Shown: positions 53,701 through 61,789 of the stretch, piece after piece | How positions within the stretch are numbered: the first letter of the stretch is position 1 | Layout of the letters: each line of letters begins with the position of its first letter | The notes under the pieces: model-generated | Database searches by the model: none | What the model was told of the DNA's origin: nothing | Seen by the model: only the letters and a program-made list of their open reading frames with translations | Source: Nocardia lijiangensis NBRC 108240 | GTDB lineage: Bacteria > Actinomycetota > Actinomycetes > Mycobacteriales > Mycobacteriaceae | Direction of reading: 5' to 3' | Length of the DNA stretch: 64,000 bases | Assembly: GCF_001613045.1 (NCBI RefSeq) | Contig: NZ_BDBP01000013.1 | Coordinates: forward strand, 1-64,000 | Program-made: the position numbers and the translations under genes

Positions 53701-54642
53701 GTGCGCGAACAGATGGCAACGGCCGCGCGGTCCGGCCTGGCTCGAACGGTGACGTCCGACCGGCCGATCGATCTCGCGCACACCATCGCGCCGCTGCGCC
53801 GCGGTACCGGCGACCCGTGTCACCAGGTGACCGCCGACGGCGCGCACTGGCACGCTTCCCGGATGCCGAGCGGTCCGGTGACCTACCGGCTCGTCCAGGG
53901 CGATCAGTGTTCGGTGCAAGGACAGGCCTGGGGTCCCGGAGCAGGTGAATTCCTCGACCGGCTCGACGACATGCTCTGTCTCGACGAGGACCTGTCCGAT
54001 TTCATCCCCGACCACCCCAAGGTCGCCGAGGCGCACCGCCGCTTCCCCGGCCTGCGCATGCTTCGCACCGGCCTCGTCCTCGAATCACTGGTGCCCTCCG
54101 TGCTCGAGCAGAAGGTGCACACCATCTCCGCGCGCGCCTCGTGGCGAAAGCTGGTGCGCCAATTCGGCGAACCCGCGCCGGGCCCCGCGCCCGAGGGACT
54201 CCGCCTGCCCCCGGATGCCGAGACCTGGCGGCGCATTCCGTCCTGGACCTTCCACCGCGCGAACGTCGGACCCGAGCGCGCGCAGACCATCGTGCGCGCG
54301 GCCCGGCTCGCGGAATCCTTGGAGCGCACCGCAGACCAGGACCCGGCCGAGGCGGCGCGCCGGCTGTGCTCGGTGCCGGGCATCGGCATCTGGACGGCCG
54401 CCGAGACCGCCCAGCGCGTCTACGGTGACGCCGACGCGCTCTCGGTCGGCGACTACCACCTGGCCGCCATCGTTGGCTGGACCCTGCTCGGACGCCCGAT
54501 CGATGACGAGGCGATGGTCGAGTACCTCGAACCTCTTCGCCCGCATCGCTATCGGGCCGTCCGTCTGCTGGAGATCAGCGGCCAAGCCCACAAGCCGAAA
54601 TTCGGTCCGCGCACCCCGCTCACCGATCACACCTGGCACTGA
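53701..54642 (+). CDS. DNA-3-methyladenine glycosylase 2-like (HhH-GPD) protein
   Basis: A 313-residue base-excision repair glycosylase. The N-terminal domain (about 15-120) resembles the AlkA N-domain. The HhH-GPD fold includes SLVPSVLEQKVHTISARASW, the hairpin LCSVPGIGIWTAAETAQ and the catalytic Asp region ALSVGDYHLAAIVGW. It is predicted to remove alkylated purines from DNA. The GTG at 53701 or the ATG at 53713 could start it; the longer upstream frame has an atypical sequence. It ends one base before the minus-strand small gene at 54644. Confidence 0.88.
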   Translation: MREQMATAARSGLARTVTSDRPIDLAHTIAPLRRGTGDPCHQVTADGAHWHASRMPSGPVTYRLVQGDQCSVQGQAWGPGAGEFLDRLDDMLCLDEDLSDFIPDHPKVAEAHRRFPGLRMLRTGLVLESLVPSVLEQKVHTISARASWRKLVRQFGEPAPGPAPEGLRLPPDAETWRRIPSWTFHRANVGPERAQTIVRAARLAESLERTADQDPAEAARRLCSVPGIGIWTAAETAQRVYGDADALSVGDYHLAAIVGWTLLGRPIDDEAMVEYLEPLRPHRYRAVRLLEISGQAHKPKFGPRTPLTDHTWH

Positions 54643-54643
54643 C

Positions 54644-54850
54644 TCATAGTTGCAGCGCCCGCTCGTCCAAGACGCATTTGCCCGATTCGACCAGCGTGGT
54701 CCTGGCGCGGCGGCGCACCAGGCAGCGGTCGACGGTGCAGTCGATGTGTAACTGCATTGCCGCGTGGGCTTGTTCGTCGGTCATCACACCGGGGTCGCGT
54801 CCGCAGACCAGCAGCCCGGCGACATGCATGTTCAGATTCGTCAGTTGCAT
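54644..54850 (-). CDS. Small hypothetical protein, 68 aa
   Basis: A 68-residue protein starting MQLTNLNMHVAGLLVCG, with a helical DEQAHAAMQLHIDCTVDRC and a basic RRRARTTLVESG near the end. It has three or four Cys. Family not recognised. The ATG overlaps the stop of the 106-residue gene (ATGA) and has GGGAG 7 nt upstream, so the two form a coupled pair. Position opposite the XRE/DUF397 operon suggests it belongs to that module. Confidence 0.78.
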   Translation of the reverse strand: MQLTNLNMHVAGLLVCGRDPGVMTDEQAHAAMQLHIDCTVDRCLVRRRARTTLVESGKCVLDERALQL

Positions 54851-55170
54851 CAGGCGACTCCCACCCGCTCGCGGGCGGCGCCGAATAGTCGGGAGCGCCG
54901 GGGCGTGGGATGCTCGTCCCACGGCGCCTGGTGTACCGCCATGCCGAGCGCCTCGAGCGCGGTGAGCCCCACCTCGTCGGCGAGCTCGCCGACGGTGTCG
55001 AGCAGGGTTGGCACCACTTCGGCAACCCGAAGCGCGGCAACCGCTTGCGCGCAGGTGAGGGTGCGCCCGGGAAGGTAAGAGACCACCCAGCCCTCCTGCC
55101 CTACGCTGCGCGCTCGATGCGGGGTCAGGTCGCTGGTCATCAACGACGACCCTATGACGTGTACGGTCAT
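54850..55170 (-). CDS. Hypothetical protein of the second XRE module, 106 aa
   Basis: A 106-residue protein. The segment GWVVSYLPGRTLTCAQAVAALRV and the helical PTLLDTVGELADEVGLTALEALGM look structured; the C-terminus is basic. Family not recognised. ATG 55170 is chosen because GAGGAG precedes it. It diverges from the XRE regulator across a 320-bp control region carrying a perfect inverted repeat, and it is translationally coupled to the 68-residue gene. Confidence 0.78.
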   Translation of the reverse strand: MTVHVIGSSLMTSDLTPHRARSVGQEGWVVSYLPGRTLTCAQAVAALRVAEVVPTLLDTVGELADEVGLTALEALGMAVHQAPWDEHPTPRRSRLFGAARERVGVA

Positions 55171-55275
55171 GACTCCTCGTTCCTCGTTCCGTTTCCCGGG
55201 CCGCGCTCGATCCGAGCACACTTCCAGCACACCACCGGAGTCGTCGCGACACGGCGTTGTTCGGGGATCTCCGAA

Positions 55276-55304
55276 GATTTCGTGCGAATTCCCAGCACGA
55301 AATC
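55276..55304. promoter_or_regulatory. Perfect 10-bp inverted repeat in the XRE divergent region
   Basis: GATTTCGTGC (55276-55285), 9-nt spacer, GCACGAAATC (55295-55304). It lies between the divergent 106-aa gene and the XRE cassette. The core TTTCGTG/CACGAAA recurs in the repeat at 56941-56975. Confidence 0.65.
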
Positions 55305-55330
55305 CAAACGGGAGGGGAGGATTCTCCATA

Positions 55331-55462
55331 GTGGACGAGGAGGTCCGCTACCGACGTTGGACAATGCCACAGCAGAGCCACACGAAGCCCCATTGCCCTT
55401 ATTGCCCAAGCGAAGTCACGGGGAACCGAGCTTGTGGGTGCGCCCCGGACCGCCTCGGGTGA
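55331..55462 (+). CDS. Candidate 43-residue Cys-rich protein upstream of XRE
   Basis: A 43-codon frame from GTG 55331, with GGGAGGGGAGG about 10 nt upstream. The peptide has a basic N-terminus (VRYRRWTMPQQ) and four Cys in HCPYCPSEV and RACGCAP, spaced like a small zinc knuckle (CPYC-x10-CGC). It ends 27 bp before the XRE start, so it could be the first gene of the cassette. Third-position GC is only moderate, so coding is plausible rather than certain. Confidence 0.5.
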   Translation: MDEEVRYRRWTMPQQSHTKPHCPYCPSEVTGNRACGCAPDRLG

Positions 55463-55489
55463 GGATCCGAGCACAGAACGGAGCGTACT

Positions 55490-56446
55490 GTGTCAGCGAG
55501 TTCGGCAAGAGCAGCAGCGAATTCGGAGTGCACGGCCTCGGAGACCCACCGCACGACCGCGGCCTCCGACAACGGCTCGTCTACCCTACCGCGCCGCCAA
55601 TTGGGCAGATACCTCAGGGACTGGCGTACCCAGGCCGGGCTCACCATCGCCGATGCCGCCCGCCTGATGGAGTGGGGCGCCAGCACGCTGCAGCGGCTGG
55701 AAAAGGGGCAGGCCGACCGCATCCGCACCATCGACGTCCAGGAGCTGTGCCGCATCTACGGCATCCCCGACGAGCTCTGTGACGGACTCAAGGGCCTGGC
55801 GCAACAGGCTGCGGTGAAGAGCTGGTGGCACGCCTTCGGCGATCTGATCCCCGAAAACTTCGACGTGTATGTCGGTTTGGAGGCCTCGGCGCGCGAGCTG
55901 CGCTCCTATCAACCCGAGCTGGTGCTCGGGCTGCTACAGACCCCTGACTACGCGCGAGCCTTGAACCGGCTCTGCTACCCCGACGACACCGAGGACGAGC
56001 TCGAGCGGCGCGTCCAGCTGCGCACACAGCGCCAAGCGCTGGTCACCAGGAAGGTCTCACCCGCTACGGTGGACGTGGTGCTGCACGAGTCGGTGTTGCA
56101 CCGCGCGGTGGGTGGCGCGAAAGTGATGGCGGCGCAGCTACGTCATCTTGCCGATTTCAGCACCAGACCCAATGTCTCCCTGCGTATCCTGCCGTTCGCG
56201 GCCGGCGTCCCACTCGGCGATTCCACGGGTCCGTTCACCGTTCTAGGGTTCGGCACCGACAGCAAGGGACATCAGGTCGAGCCTGCGGTGGTGTACGTAG
56301 AAGGCTTCACCGGAGACCTCTACCTCGAAAGACCGGCCGATGTTCAGCGTTACAACCTGGCACACGAGTGCCTCCAGCGCTCTGCGCTGGACATCCAACC
56401 CAGTAGACATCTGCTTCGGCAGCTAGCGAAGGAGTGTGCGGTATGA
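55490..56446 (+). CDS. XRE-family regulator with DUF5753 domain
   Basis: A 318-residue regulator with a Ser/Ala-rich leader (about 1-33), HTH (about 36-95; LGRYLRDWRTQAGLTIADAA, STLQRLEKGQADRIR) and a DUF5753 domain (about 120-310; YQPELVLGLLQTPDYARALN, RRVQLRTQRQALVTR, LRILPFAAGVP). It is the same class as the protein at 13866 but clearly diverged. The GTG start has GGAG 6 nt upstream. Its stop overlaps the first DUF397 gene by ATGA, so regulator and partner are coupled. Confidence 0.92.
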   Translation: MSASSARAAANSECTASETHRTTAASDNGSSTLPRRQLGRYLRDWRTQAGLTIADAARLMEWGASTLQRLEKGQADRIRTIDVQELCRIYGIPDELCDGLKGLAQQAAVKSWWHAFGDLIPENFDVYVGLEASARELRSYQPELVLGLLQTPDYARALNRLCYPDDTEDELERRVQLRTQRQALVTRKVSPATVDVVLHESVLHRAVGGAKVMAAQLRHLADFSTRPNVSLRILPFAAGVPLGDSTGPFTVLGFGTDSKGHQVEPAVVYVEGFTGDLYLERPADVQRYNLAHECLQRSALDIQPSRHLLRQLAKECAV

Positions 56447-56646
56447 GCAGCGAACTCGTCGGCGCGACTTGGATCAAGAGCACCAGGTCCGGCAGCAGGG
56501 ACTGCGTGGAAGTGGCCTTTCTGCCCGGCGGGCAGGTCGGTGTTCGCGACAGCAAGAATCCGCAGGGTCCGGCATTGATCTTCACGCCGAGCGAGTGGGA
56601 CGCCTTCTCGGCAGGCGTCGTCGACGGCGAATTCGCCCGCCCGTGA
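56443..56646 (+). CDS. DUF397 protein
   Basis: A 67-residue DUF397 protein with all family marks: WIKSTRSGSRDCVEVAF, VGVRDSKNPQGPALIFTP and EWDAFSAGVVDGEF. It is the likely partner of the XRE-DUF5753 regulator just upstream (4-bp ATGA overlap) and overlaps the next DUF397 gene by GTGA. Confidence 0.93.
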   Translation: MSSELVGATWIKSTRSGSRDCVEVAFLPGGQVGVRDSKNPQGPALIFTPSEWDAFSAGVVDGEFARP

Positions 56647-56882
56647 ACGTTTCCGGGAACCCCGTCCACGGAAAGCTCGGCGCCGAGGTGGATCTGACCG
56701 ACGCCGAGTGGCGCGGGGCGGGCGGCGCGGGATCCGAGGGCGTGGAAGTGGCGCTGCTCGCGGCGGGCTACGTCGCCCTGCGCAGCGCCCAGGACCCGGA
56801 CGGTCACGTGCTGGTGTTCACCCCGGGGGAATGGGCTGCGTTCACCGCGGGGGTGCACGACGGCGAGTTCGACCTAGCCTGA
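56643..56882 (+). CDS. Second DUF397 protein (diverged)
   Basis: A 79-residue DUF397-like protein. The C-terminal half fits well (YVALRSAQDPDGHVLVFTP, EWAAFTAGVHDGEFD), while the N-terminal half is diverged: the WxKS motif is replaced by AEWRGAGGAG and the conserved Cys-Val-Glu by GVEVAL. It starts at GTG 56643, overlapping the previous stop. Tandem DUF397 genes after one XRE suggest duplication and possible specialisation. Confidence 0.88.
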   Translation: MNVSGNPVHGKLGAEVDLTDAEWRGAGGAGSEGVEVALLAAGYVALRSAQDPDGHVLVFTPGEWAAFTAGVHDGEFDLA

Positions 56883-56940
56883 CGTTCGACGGCCCGGTCC
56901 GGCGGTGCGAAAGCCCGCGGGCCGGGCCGTGGTGTACCCG

Positions 56941-56975
56941 GTTTCGTGATCATCTCTGCGCGAAGATCACGAAAC
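56941..56975. promoter_or_regulatory. Perfect 11-bp inverted repeat after the DUF397 pair
   Basis: GTTTCGTGATC (56941-56951), 13-nt spacer, GATCACGAAAC (56965-56975). It could terminate the XRE/DUF397 transcript or act as an operator for the small membrane gene at 57035. It shares TTTCGTG/CACGAAA with the repeat upstream of XRE. Confidence 0.65.
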
Positions 56976-57034
56976 AGAGCAGATTCGACAACGAATCACG
57001 TTTACCCCGAACAGGATCGGGTAGCCCAGAGGTT

Positions 57035-57232
57035 GTGGACCGTGGGTTGAAGAACTCCCCACCCCGGTACAAGAAGCTGCGGCCGGGCGATTGGGTGGAA
57101 TGGCTGATCGTCGCGCTGCTCTTTGCGGTGTCATCGGTGGGCGTGTATGTACTCACCAGCTCAGCGCTGTCGGCCTTGTCGGTCGGTGCGCTGGTGTGGC
57201 TGGTCGCCATCGGCGTCGTCGCGATTCTGTGA
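57035..57232 (+). CDS. Small two-helix membrane protein
   Basis: A 65-residue protein with a basic N-terminus (PPRYKKLRPGDW) and two hydrophobic helices (WLIVALLFAVSSVGVYVL and ALSVGALVWLVAIGVVAIL). Function unknown. The GTG at 57035 has AGAGG just upstream at short spacing, so the exact start is uncertain. It follows the XRE/DUF397 cassette on the same strand and is closed by a strong hairpin. Confidence 0.7.
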   Translation: MDRGLKNSPPRYKKLRPGDWVEWLIVALLFAVSSVGVYVLTSSALSALSVGALVWLVAIGVVAIL

Positions 57233-57238
57233 ACGGGT

Positions 57239-57282
57239 GCGCCGACCGGCCGGGCCGGAACCCGGCCGGTTGCGATCGGCGC
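57239..57282. terminator. Bidirectional terminator before sdh
   Basis: Nested stems GCGCCGA/TCGGCGC and CCGGCCGGG/CCCGGCCGG with a 6-nt loop, between the small membrane gene and the convergent sdh operon. Confidence 0.85.
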
Positions 57283-57345
57283 CTCCGCGTCTACGAGCTC
57301 GGCGTCCTCGAACTCAGCGATTGACAAGCTCGGCGATCGACGAGC

Positions 57346-58092
57346 TCAGCGTCGAAAGAGCTTGTTCCCCAACCAGACCAGCGGATCGTATTTGCGGTCT
57401 ACCACCCGCTCCTTGAGCGGGATCAGCGCGTTGTCGGTGATCTGAATGTGCTCCGGGCACACCTCGGTGCAGCACTTGGTGATGTTGCACATGCCGAGAC
57501 CCTGGTCCTGCTGGGCCAATTCACGGCGATCGGCGACGTCCAGCGGATGCATCTCCAGCTCGGCGATGCGCATCAGGAAGCGCGGCCCGGCGAAGGCCTC
57601 CTTGTTCTCCTCGTGGTCGCGCACCACGTGGCAGGTGTTCTGACACAGGAAGCACTCGATGCACTTGCGGAACTCCTGCGAGCGTTCCACGTCCACCTGC
57701 CGCATCCGGTAATCACCGGGCTTCAGATCCGGCGCGGGGGTGAACGACGGGATCTCCCTGGCCTTCTCGTAGTTGAACGACACGTCCGTCACCAGATCGC
57801 GGATCACCGGGAAGGTGCGCATCGGCGTCACGGTGATCAGCTCGTCGGGCTCGAAGGTCGACATGCGGGTCATGCACAGCAGCCGCGGACGGCCGTTGAC
57901 CTCCGCGGAGCACGAACCGCACTTGCCCGCCTTGCAGTTCCACCGCACGGCTAGGTCGGGCGCCTGAGTGGCCTGTAGCCGGTGGATGATGTCGAGCACC
58001 ACCTCGCCCTCCTTCACCTCGACGGTGAAGTCCTCCAGCGCGCCGCCGTCCTGATCACCGCGCCACACGCGGAATTTGGCGTCGTAACCCAT
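57346..58092 (-). CDS. sdhB: Succinate dehydrogenase/fumarate reductase iron-sulphur subunit (Sdh1 type)
   Basis: A 248-residue Fe-S subunit. The 2Fe-2S ligands are in CKAGKCGSCS and the later Cys of RLLCM; the 4Fe-4S and 3Fe-4S clusters use CIECFLCQNTC and CNITKCCTEVC with nearby Cys. It carries electrons from the flavoprotein to the membrane anchor. Sequence and gene order match Rv0247c of the mycobacterial Sdh1 operon. It starts 2 bp after the flavoprotein stop and is the last gene of the operon. Confidence 0.95.
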   Translation of the reverse strand: MGYDAKFRVWRGDQDGGALEDFTVEVKEGEVVLDIIHRLQATQAPDLAVRWNCKAGKCGSCSAEVNGRPRLLCMTRMSTFEPDELITVTPMRTFPVIRDLVTDVSFNYEKAREIPSFTPAPDLKPGDYRMRQVDVERSQEFRKCIECFLCQNTCHVVRDHEENKEAFAGPRFLMRIAELEMHPLDVADRRELAQQDQGLGMCNITKCCTEVCPEHIQITDNALIPLKERVVDRKYDPLVWLGNKLFRR

Positions 58093-58094
58093 GG

Positions 58095-60035
58095 CTACGC
58101 CTCACCTTCCGTGGCCAAGGCCGCACCGGCCGGGTGCCCGGCGAGTTCGGCGGAGTTGTAATACTTTTCGAGCTCGGTGAGCTCGAACAGCGCCAGCAGG
58201 TCGGCGCGCATCGGCTTCTGGTCCTCCGGCGTCACTCGCACCCGCGGCACGTCGGCCCCGGCGTCGGCCGGGTCGATCGCGCAGACGAGCAGCTTGTTGC
58301 GCCAGGCCGGATCCATCGTGGGGAAGTCGTCGCGGGTGTGCCCGCCCCGGCTCTCGGTGCGCAGCAACGCGGCTTGCGCCACGCATTCGCTGACCAGCAG
58401 CATGTTGCGCAGATCGATGGCCAGGTGCCAGCCGGGGTTGAACTGCCGATGCCCCTCCACGGTGACGTGCGCGAAGCGCTCCCGCAGCCTGTCCAGGTGC
58501 TGGATGGCCTGCTCCAGCTCGTGCTCCTTGCGGATGATGCCGACCAGGTCGTTCATCGCCTGCTGCAGATCGGTGTGCAGGGTGTACGGGTTCTCGCCGG
58601 AGCCCGCGTCGGGTGGATCGAACGGCGCGACAGCCGCTTTCGCCGCCGCCGCGATGTCGTCGTCGTGCACCTCCGGGTGTTCCTTCAGCATTTCCACGTA
58701 GGTCGCCGCGCCCAGTCCGGCCCGGCGACCGAAGACCAGCAGGTCCGACAGCGAGTTGCCGCCGAGGCGGTTCGAGCCGTGCATGCCGCCGGAACATTCA
58801 CCCGCGGCGAACAGCCCGGGCACCGTCGCCGCTCCGGTGTCGGGGTCGACCTCGATGCCGCCCATCACGTAGTGGCAGGTCGGGCCGACCTCCATCGGTT
58901 CCTTGGTGATGTCGACATCGGCCAGCTCCTTGAACTGGTGGTACATCGAGGGCAGGCGCCGCCGGATCTCCTCGGCGGGCAGCCGGGAGGCGATGTCGAG
59001 GTAGACGCCGCCGTGCTCGGTGCCGCGCCCGGCCTTGACCTCCGAGTTGATGGCGCGGGCCACTTCGTCGCGCGGCAGCAGGTCCGGCGTGCGGCGTGCG
59101 GAGTCGTTGTCCTTCAGCCACTGATCGGCCTCGGTCTCGGTCTCGGCGTACTGGCCCTTGAACACCGAGGGGATGTAGTCGAACATGAACCGCTTGTCGT
59201 CGGTGTTCTTCAGCACGCCGCCGTCGCCGCGCACGCCCTCGGTGACCAAAATGCCCTTCACGCTGGGCGGCCACACCATGCCGGTCGGGTGGAACTGCAG
59301 GAACTCCATGTTGATCAGCGTCGCCCCGGCGCGCAGCGCCAGCGCGTGGCCGTCGCCGGTGTACTCCCAGGAGTTCGAGGTCGTCTTGTACGACTTGCCG
59401 ATACCGCCGGTCGCCAGCACCACCGCGGGCGACTCGAAGAGCACGAACTTGCCCGATTCGCGCCAGTAGCCGAACGCGCCGGAGATCCGGTCGCCGTCCT
59501 TGAGTAACTCGGTGATGGTGCACTCGGCGAACACCTTGATGCGCGACTCGTAGTCGCCTGTCTCCGCGTGATCCTCCTGCTGCAGCGAGACGATCTTCTG
59601 CTGCATGGTGCGGATGATCTCGAGACCGGTGCGGTCGCCGACGTGCGCGAGCCGCGGGTAGGTGTGGCCGCCGAAGTTGCGCTGGCTGATCCGGCCGTCC
59701 GCCGTCCGGTCGAACAGCGCCCCATAGGTTTCCAGCTCCCAGACCCGGTCCGGGGCCTCCTGGGCGTGCAGTTCGGCCATGCGCCAGTTGTTGAGGAACT
59801 TGCCTCCGCGCATGGTGTCCCTGAAATGGGTTTGCCAACTGTCCTTTTCGTTGGCGTTGCCCATCGAGGCGGCGCAGCCGCCCTCGGCCATCACGGTGTG
59901 CGCCTTACCGAACAGGGACTTGCACACCACCGCGACGGAGAGCCCGTGTTCCCGGGCCTCGATCACCGCGCGCAGTCCGGCGCCACCGGCACCGATAACG
60001 ACGACGTCGTACTTGTGCCGTTCCACTTCTGGCAT
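58095..60035 (-). CDS. sdhA: Succinate dehydrogenase/fumarate reductase flavoprotein subunit (Sdh1 type)
   Basis: A 646-residue flavoprotein with the FAD fold VVIGAGGAGLRAVIEA, the covalent-FAD region around KAHTVMAEGGCAAS, the substrate motifs LQFHPTGMVWPP and HGSNRLGGNSLSDLLVFG, and a C-terminal helical domain. It oxidises succinate in the citric acid cycle and matches Rv0248c in length and order. It is coupled to the Fe-S gene (2-bp gap) and lies 27 bp after the membrane anchor gene. Confidence 0.95.
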   Translation of the reverse strand: MPEVERHKYDVVVIGAGGAGLRAVIEAREHGLSVAVVCKSLFGKAHTVMAEGGCAASMGNANEKDSWQTHFRDTMRGGKFLNNWRMAELHAQEAPDRVWELETYGALFDRTADGRISQRNFGGHTYPRLAHVGDRTGLEIIRTMQQKIVSLQQEDHAETGDYESRIKVFAECTITELLKDGDRISGAFGYWRESGKFVLFESPAVVLATGGIGKSYKTTSNSWEYTGDGHALALRAGATLINMEFLQFHPTGMVWPPSVKGILVTEGVRGDGGVLKNTDDKRFMFDYIPSVFKGQYAETETEADQWLKDNDSARRTPDLLPRDEVARAINSEVKAGRGTEHGGVYLDIASRLPAEEIRRRLPSMYHQFKELADVDITKEPMEVGPTCHYVMGGIEVDPDTGAATVPGLFAAGECSGGMHGSNRLGGNSLSDLLVFGRRAGLGAATYVEMLKEHPEVHDDDIAAAAKAAVAPFDPPDAGSGENPYTLHTDLQQAMNDLVGIIRKEHELEQAIQHLDRLRERFAHVTVEGHRQFNPGWHLAIDLRNMLLVSECVAQAALLRTESRGGHTRDDFPTMDPAWRNKLLVCAIDPADAGADVPRVRVTPEDQKPMRADLLALFELTELEKYYNSAELAGHPAGAALATEGEA

Positions 60036-60062
60036 TGCCGCGTGTACTCCTGAGTCGAGCGG

Positions 60063-60893
60063 TCAGTTGATGAACCGCAGGTCCGAAATGGTGTTGCTGG
60101 CAACCAACATCACGTAGAAGTCGGTCAGCACGAGGGTGCCGAGCGTGGTCCACGCCAGCGTCATATGACGGGTGTTCAACTTGGACACCTGGGTCCAGAA
60201 CCAGTACCGCACCGGGTGGGCCGAGAAGTTCTTCAACCTGCCGCCCGCGATGTGCCTGCAGGAATGGCACGACAACGTGTAGGCCCACAGCAGGATCACG
60301 TTGCCGAGCAGGACGATGTTGCCGAGGCCGAAGCCGAACCCGCCGTCCTTGCCGTGGAAGGCGACCATCGCGTCGTAGGTGTTGATCACCGAAACCACCA
60401 GCGCCACATAGAAGAAGTAGCGGTGCGCGTTCTGGATGATCAGTGGCAGCCTGGTCTCGCCGGTGTACTTGGCGTGCGGTTCGGCCACGGCGCAGGCCGG
60501 CGGGGAGAACCACACCGAGCGGTAGTAGGCCTTGCGGTAGTAGTAGCAGGTGAGGCGGAACCCGAGCAGGAAGGGCAGCGCCACGAAACCCAGCGGCAGG
60601 ATGGCTGGCAGCTCGCCGAGGGGCGTGCCGAAGTGGCTGGAGCCGGGCTCGCACGAGGTGCTCAGGCACGGGGAGTAGAACGGTGTCAGATAGTGATAGT
60701 CCGGCACCCAATATGCCGTTCGCACATACGATCTGATCGTCGCGTAGATGACGAAGGCGGCCAGCCCGAGCACGGTGAACAGCGGCGGCACCCACCAACG
60801 GTCGGTGCGTAGCGTGCGCTCGGAGATACGGGCCCTGGTCTTGCTGAAAACGCCGGTCCCTTGGTCAGGGGTGGCTGTCGGTGCGGCACTCAC
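60063..60893 (-). CDS. sdhC: Succinate dehydrogenase membrane anchor (Sdh1 type, Rv0249c-like)
   Basis: A 276-residue integral membrane protein with about five hydrophobic segments (for example PLFTVLGLAAFVIYATI, LGFVALPFLLGFRLTCYYYR) and His residues in AHRYFFYVALV and LSCHSCRHIAGG that could bind heme. It is the single-subunit anchor of the mycobacterial Sdh1 complex and passes electrons to menaquinone. The start is GTG 60893 with a weak GAGG upstream. It is the first gene of the sdhC-sdhA-sdhB operon. Confidence 0.92.
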   Translation of the reverse strand: MSAAPTATPDQGTGVFSKTRARISERTLRTDRWWVPPLFTVLGLAAFVIYATIRSYVRTAYWVPDYHYLTPFYSPCLSTSCEPGSSHFGTPLGELPAILPLGFVALPFLLGFRLTCYYYRKAYYRSVWFSPPACAVAEPHAKYTGETRLPLIIQNAHRYFFYVALVVSVINTYDAMVAFHGKDGGFGFGLGNIVLLGNVILLWAYTLSCHSCRHIAGGRLKNFSAHPVRYWFWTQVSKLNTRHMTLAWTTLGTLVLTDFYVMLVASNTISDLRFIN

Positions 60894-61195
60894 AGGTGGA
60901 TGCCTCGCTGATCTGCTCTGCGGACGACAATCGATACCGCCCGCGATCCGATGTGATGCTGAGCACCATACGACACGTCAGCTATGGCTCGAGCATGGTC
61001 CTGGCAATACCGGGCCGGGTTGCCACCTATGATTTGCGCCACACATCGCCCGCCGTCGGGGGGTGAGTCGACGCGGGAGTTTCGGGTATTGCCCTGGTCA
61101 GGGCGTTGCGGCGAGGCGAAATCGCTGGGGCGCAACGACTTTGCGCTCGGCGACTTCGATGCCGTCGGGGTGAGCGCGCGCGACCGACGCGCAAC
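60894..61195. other. Gene-free stretch upstream of sdh
   Basis: About 300 bp that should hold the sdh promoter. I see a TATGGT-like hexamer on the minus strand near 60965 but no clear -35, and no gene: the short open frames here have skewed Arg/Pro composition. Confidence 0.5.
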
Positions 61196-61225
61196 GGTGC
61201 TCGCCCGAATCGACGGGCGAGCACC
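61196..61225 (-). terminator. Terminator of the Rv0250c-like gene
   Basis: A perfect 12-bp stem (GGTGCTCGCCCG and its complement) with a 6-nt loop, 12 bp past the stop at 61238. Confidence 0.88.
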
Positions 61226-61237
61226 GCGTTCGAGTCG

Positions 61238-61528
61238 CTACTTCGTGCGTGGCCGGGAGTGGAAACCTAGGCCCTCGTCCTGCGCCCCCATCCAGGCGGC
61301 CTCGTCGGATTTGCTGTCCGGGACGTAGATGGTTTCCTGGGGACGGCGGCGAATCACCTCGGGCGGCGGCGACTGCTCGAATTCATCAGCGTCGATGACC
61401 AGCCGTTCGAGGTCGTTCTCCAGCCGTCGCACCGTGCTCGCGTCGCCATAGTGGGAACGCAGTGCGCCGATGGATTGCCGGAGCTGGTTGACCGCGTAGC
61501 GCAGTTCCGCGATATCGCTGCGTGTCAT
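61238..61528 (-). CDS. Small conserved protein, Rv0250c-like
   Basis: A 96-residue protein: an N-terminal coiled helix (about 1-45, AELRYAVNQLRQSIGALRSHY and RRLENDLERLVIDADEF) and an extended C-terminal part with VPDSKSDEAAW. Mycobacteria have a similar small gene just upstream of the Sdh1 operon. Function unknown. ATG 61528 has AGGAGGT at ideal spacing. The upstream gap (61529-61789) has dyads GTGTG-N6-CACAC (61617-61632) and TCCCGAA/TTCGGGA (61663-61689) that may be control sites. Confidence 0.88.
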   Translation of the reverse strand: MTRSDIAELRYAVNQLRQSIGALRSHYGDASTVRRLENDLERLVIDADEFEQSPPPEVIRRRPQETIYVPDSKSDEAAWMGAQDEGLGFHSRPRTK

Positions 61529-61789
61529 CGTTACCTCCTGTGTTCCTCGGTGGCCGTTCGAGCCCGGCCGGACGGGCGGTTCCGGGGATCTCCCCAGGGC
61601 CGCGGCCCACCGAGTCGTGTGACTCACCACACAACGTGATCTACAACACAGTACAGAAAGATTCCCGAACAAGCTCGTGCGATTCGGGATTCTCAGATTT
61701 GCGGATAGATTGCCCGCATCAATGGGGGATGTATCGAGGGTGCGTGACCCCGCGGCGGTTCGCAACCGCAGGGGCGAAGTTCGGGTCGA

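Noticed and set aside
56941-56975. Inverted repeat with GTTTCGTG arms as a second parS site
   Set aside because: The half-sites resemble parS halves but are separated by 13 bp, whereas parS halves are contiguous.
61027-61224. Minus-strand frame of 65 codons downstream of the Rv0250c-like gene
   Set aside because: It covers the terminator hairpin, is Arg/Pro-rich, and lacks a ribosome-binding site.
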